A stretch of DNA of 5,618 nt from CAZOZK01 sp964584245 (GTDB taxonomy: Bacteria > Patescibacteriota > Microgenomatia > UBA1400 > PJMF01): assembly GCA_964584245.1 (NCBI GenBank), contig CAZOZK010000065.1:1-5618 (forward strand), written 5' to 3'. A program made the position numbers and the translations under genes. Below, piece by piece: positions 4,790 to 5,618 of this stretch. The notes beneath the pieces were generated by a model. The model saw nothing but the letters and a program-made list of their open reading frames with translations. It ran no database searches and was not told the DNA's origin. Within the stretch, counting starts at the first letter, position 1. Every line of letters begins with the position of its first letter.

Positions 4790-5578
4790 ATGGCTACGAC
4801 CAAAAACCCCGCGGGTCCATTCTCACTCGAGAGTGCGATCTCAATTTTATCAGATAATTTTTTGATAGTACTTATGGTGCTAGCAGCATTTATCGGAGGA
4901 TTTTTTGTTGGTTCAATTTGGACCGAAAATCAATTGCTTCGAAATGGCGGCTTAGCAAATGTTGGCGGTGCAGCAGTTCCTGCAGCAGCAGGACAACCAG
5001 CAGCAGCTGCAGGTGAAGAAGTAGCTCCTCCAATCGAAAAGATGCCTGAGTTAACAAACGCAGATCACAAATTTGGCAATCAAAATGCAAAGATTACTAT
5101 AGTTGAATACTCTGATATGAACTGTCCATTCTGCCGAAAGTTTCATCCAACCATGAAACAGCTCATTGCTGACTATGGCGATGATGTCGCTTGGGTATAT
5201 CGACATTTCCCATTCCAGGGTCAAAATTCAACTGACGCAGCTGTAGTCAGTGAATGTATCGCAGACTCAAAAGGCAACGATGCATTCTGGAAATTTGTTG
5301 ACTCAATAACTGCAAAAGCAGATTTGGGTGGTGGCTTATCACCTGAAATAATCGTAGCAGCAGCTGGAGAAGTTGGTTTGAGCGAGGCTCAAGTCACCGC
5401 ATGTAAAGCTGATACTAAATTTCAACAAATTGTGACCGCACAACGAGATGGTGGAGCAGCAACCGGAGTAACTGGTACTCCAGCTTCAATTATCGTAACT
5501 GCAGATGGTCCACAAGAGTTCGTATCGGGCGCATTGCCAATCGAGCAACTCAAAACAACTGTTGAAAAATATCTTTAA
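4790..5578 (+). CDS. membrane-anchored DsbA-like thiol:disulfide oxidoreductase
   Basis: The start at 4790 gives 262 residues and is preferred because AAAAGGAA lies 7-8 nt upstream. An in-frame ATG at 4769 would add seven residues (MLKRNII) but has only a poorly spaced AAGG and sits in a hairpin stem. One membrane segment (about 24-44, NFLIVLMVLAAFIGGFFVG) anchors the protein, probably uncleaved, facing outward. A flexible Ala/Pro/Gly linker (about 54-85) follows, then a thioredoxin-fold domain of the DsbA/BdbD type (Pfam Thioredoxin_4). Visible are VEYSDMNCPFC with the CPFC active site at 112-115, WVYRHFPF (135-142) and the cis-proline loop GVTGTPAS with Pro231. Two further Cys (156 and 205) lie in the helical insert and may form a structural disulfide. 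It likely oxidises or isomerises disulfides in secreted proteins, with the redox partner not visible here. Alanine is coded mainly by GCA, unlike the CobW-type gene. It appears to have its own promoter and a structured leader. Confidence 0.94.
   Translation: MATTKNPAGPFSLESAISILSDNFLIVLMVLAAFIGGFFVGSIWTENQLLRNGGLANVGGAAVPAAAGQPAAAAGEEVAPPIEKMPELTNADHKFGNQNAKITIVEYSDMNCPFCRKFHPTMKQLIADYGDDVAWVYRHFPFQGQNSTDAAVVSECIADSKGNDAFWKFVDSITAKADLGGGLSPEIIVAAAGEVGLSEAQVTACKADTKFQQIVTAQRDGGAATGVTGTPASIIVTADGPQEFVSGALPIEQLKTTVEKYL
4970..5014 (+). repeat. GCA-rich low-complexity linker
   Basis: Runs of GCA codons interrupted by Val, Pro, Gly and Gln codons encode residues 61-75 of the DsbA-like protein. The tract joins the membrane anchor to the thioredoxin domain. 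Such a tract could vary in length between strains by slippage or unequal exchange, but its codons are mixed enough that this is not certain. Confidence 0.7.
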
Positions 5579-5618
5579 TAGATAGTTATACAGAAATCTA
5601 AAAAAAAATTGCTTTTTA

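Noticed and set aside
4890..5090. Leu-rich minus-strand frame in the DsbA-like gene
   Set aside because: The Leu runs are the complement of the GCA repeats in the linker, so it is a low-complexity artefact.
5579..5618. Possible terminator after the DsbA-like gene
   Set aside because: A weak 5-bp inverted repeat (TAGAT/ATCTA) is followed by a run of A, not T. The final A-run, TTGC and T-run could be the left half of a terminator, but the rest lies beyond the window.
1..5618. A defence, toxin-antitoxin or mobile system
   Set aside because: No nuclease, transposase, integrase, CRISPR repeat, toxin-antitoxin pair or long repeat is visible; the genes are known housekeeping or stress families apart from one small hypothetical.

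Overview
The window is a gene-dense, moderately AT-rich bacterial segment read with the standard code: TAA, TAG and TGA all act as stops. Six protein genes fill nearly all of it, and no RNA gene, CRISPR array, insertion sequence or phage gene was seen. The gene set (a membrane-anchored DsbA-like thioredoxin, a small MscS channel, a YibE/F membrane protein, a COG0523 GTPase), the very tight packing and the shared TGG-extended -10 motif would fit a small-genome environmental bacterium, possibly Patescibacteria/CPR. That placement is inference and no marker gene here settles it.

Layout. 1-750 (+) is the 3' part of a COG0523/CobW-type metallochaperone GTPase. It runs tail to tail into a YibE/F-family membrane protein (668-1825, -), and the two overlap by 83 bp. 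A 45-bp divergent gap holding two back-to-back extended -10 motifs separates YibE/F from a class II CPD photolyase (1871-3316, +). The photolyase end overlaps a small acidic hypothetical gene (3282-3566, -) by 35 bp. A 44-bp divergent gap then leads to an MscS-type mechanosensitive channel (3611-4675, +). After a 114-bp leader region with a promoter, repeats and hairpins comes a membrane-anchored DsbA-like thiol:disulfide protein (4790-5578, +). The last 40 bases hold no gene.

How the genes work together. They do not form one operon: the first five alternate in strand, and each of the last five appears to have its own promoter. The products suggest housekeeping and stress functions, namely metal delivery (CobW type), repair of UV damage (photolyase), osmotic protection (MscS) and extracytoplasmic thiol chemistry (DsbA type). 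YibE/F is of unknown function but carries a His-rich tail. Four genes appear leaderless or nearly so, with a -10 motif 6-13 nt before the start codon and no clear Shine-Dalgarno. Only the DsbA-like gene has a long leader and a good ribosome binding site.

No convincing new multi-gene system was found. The most interesting points are regulatory and architectural: the mirrored divergent promoter, the shared TGG -10 motif with likely leaderless mRNAs, the structured DsbA leader, and the antisense-encoded His-rich tail of YibE/F.
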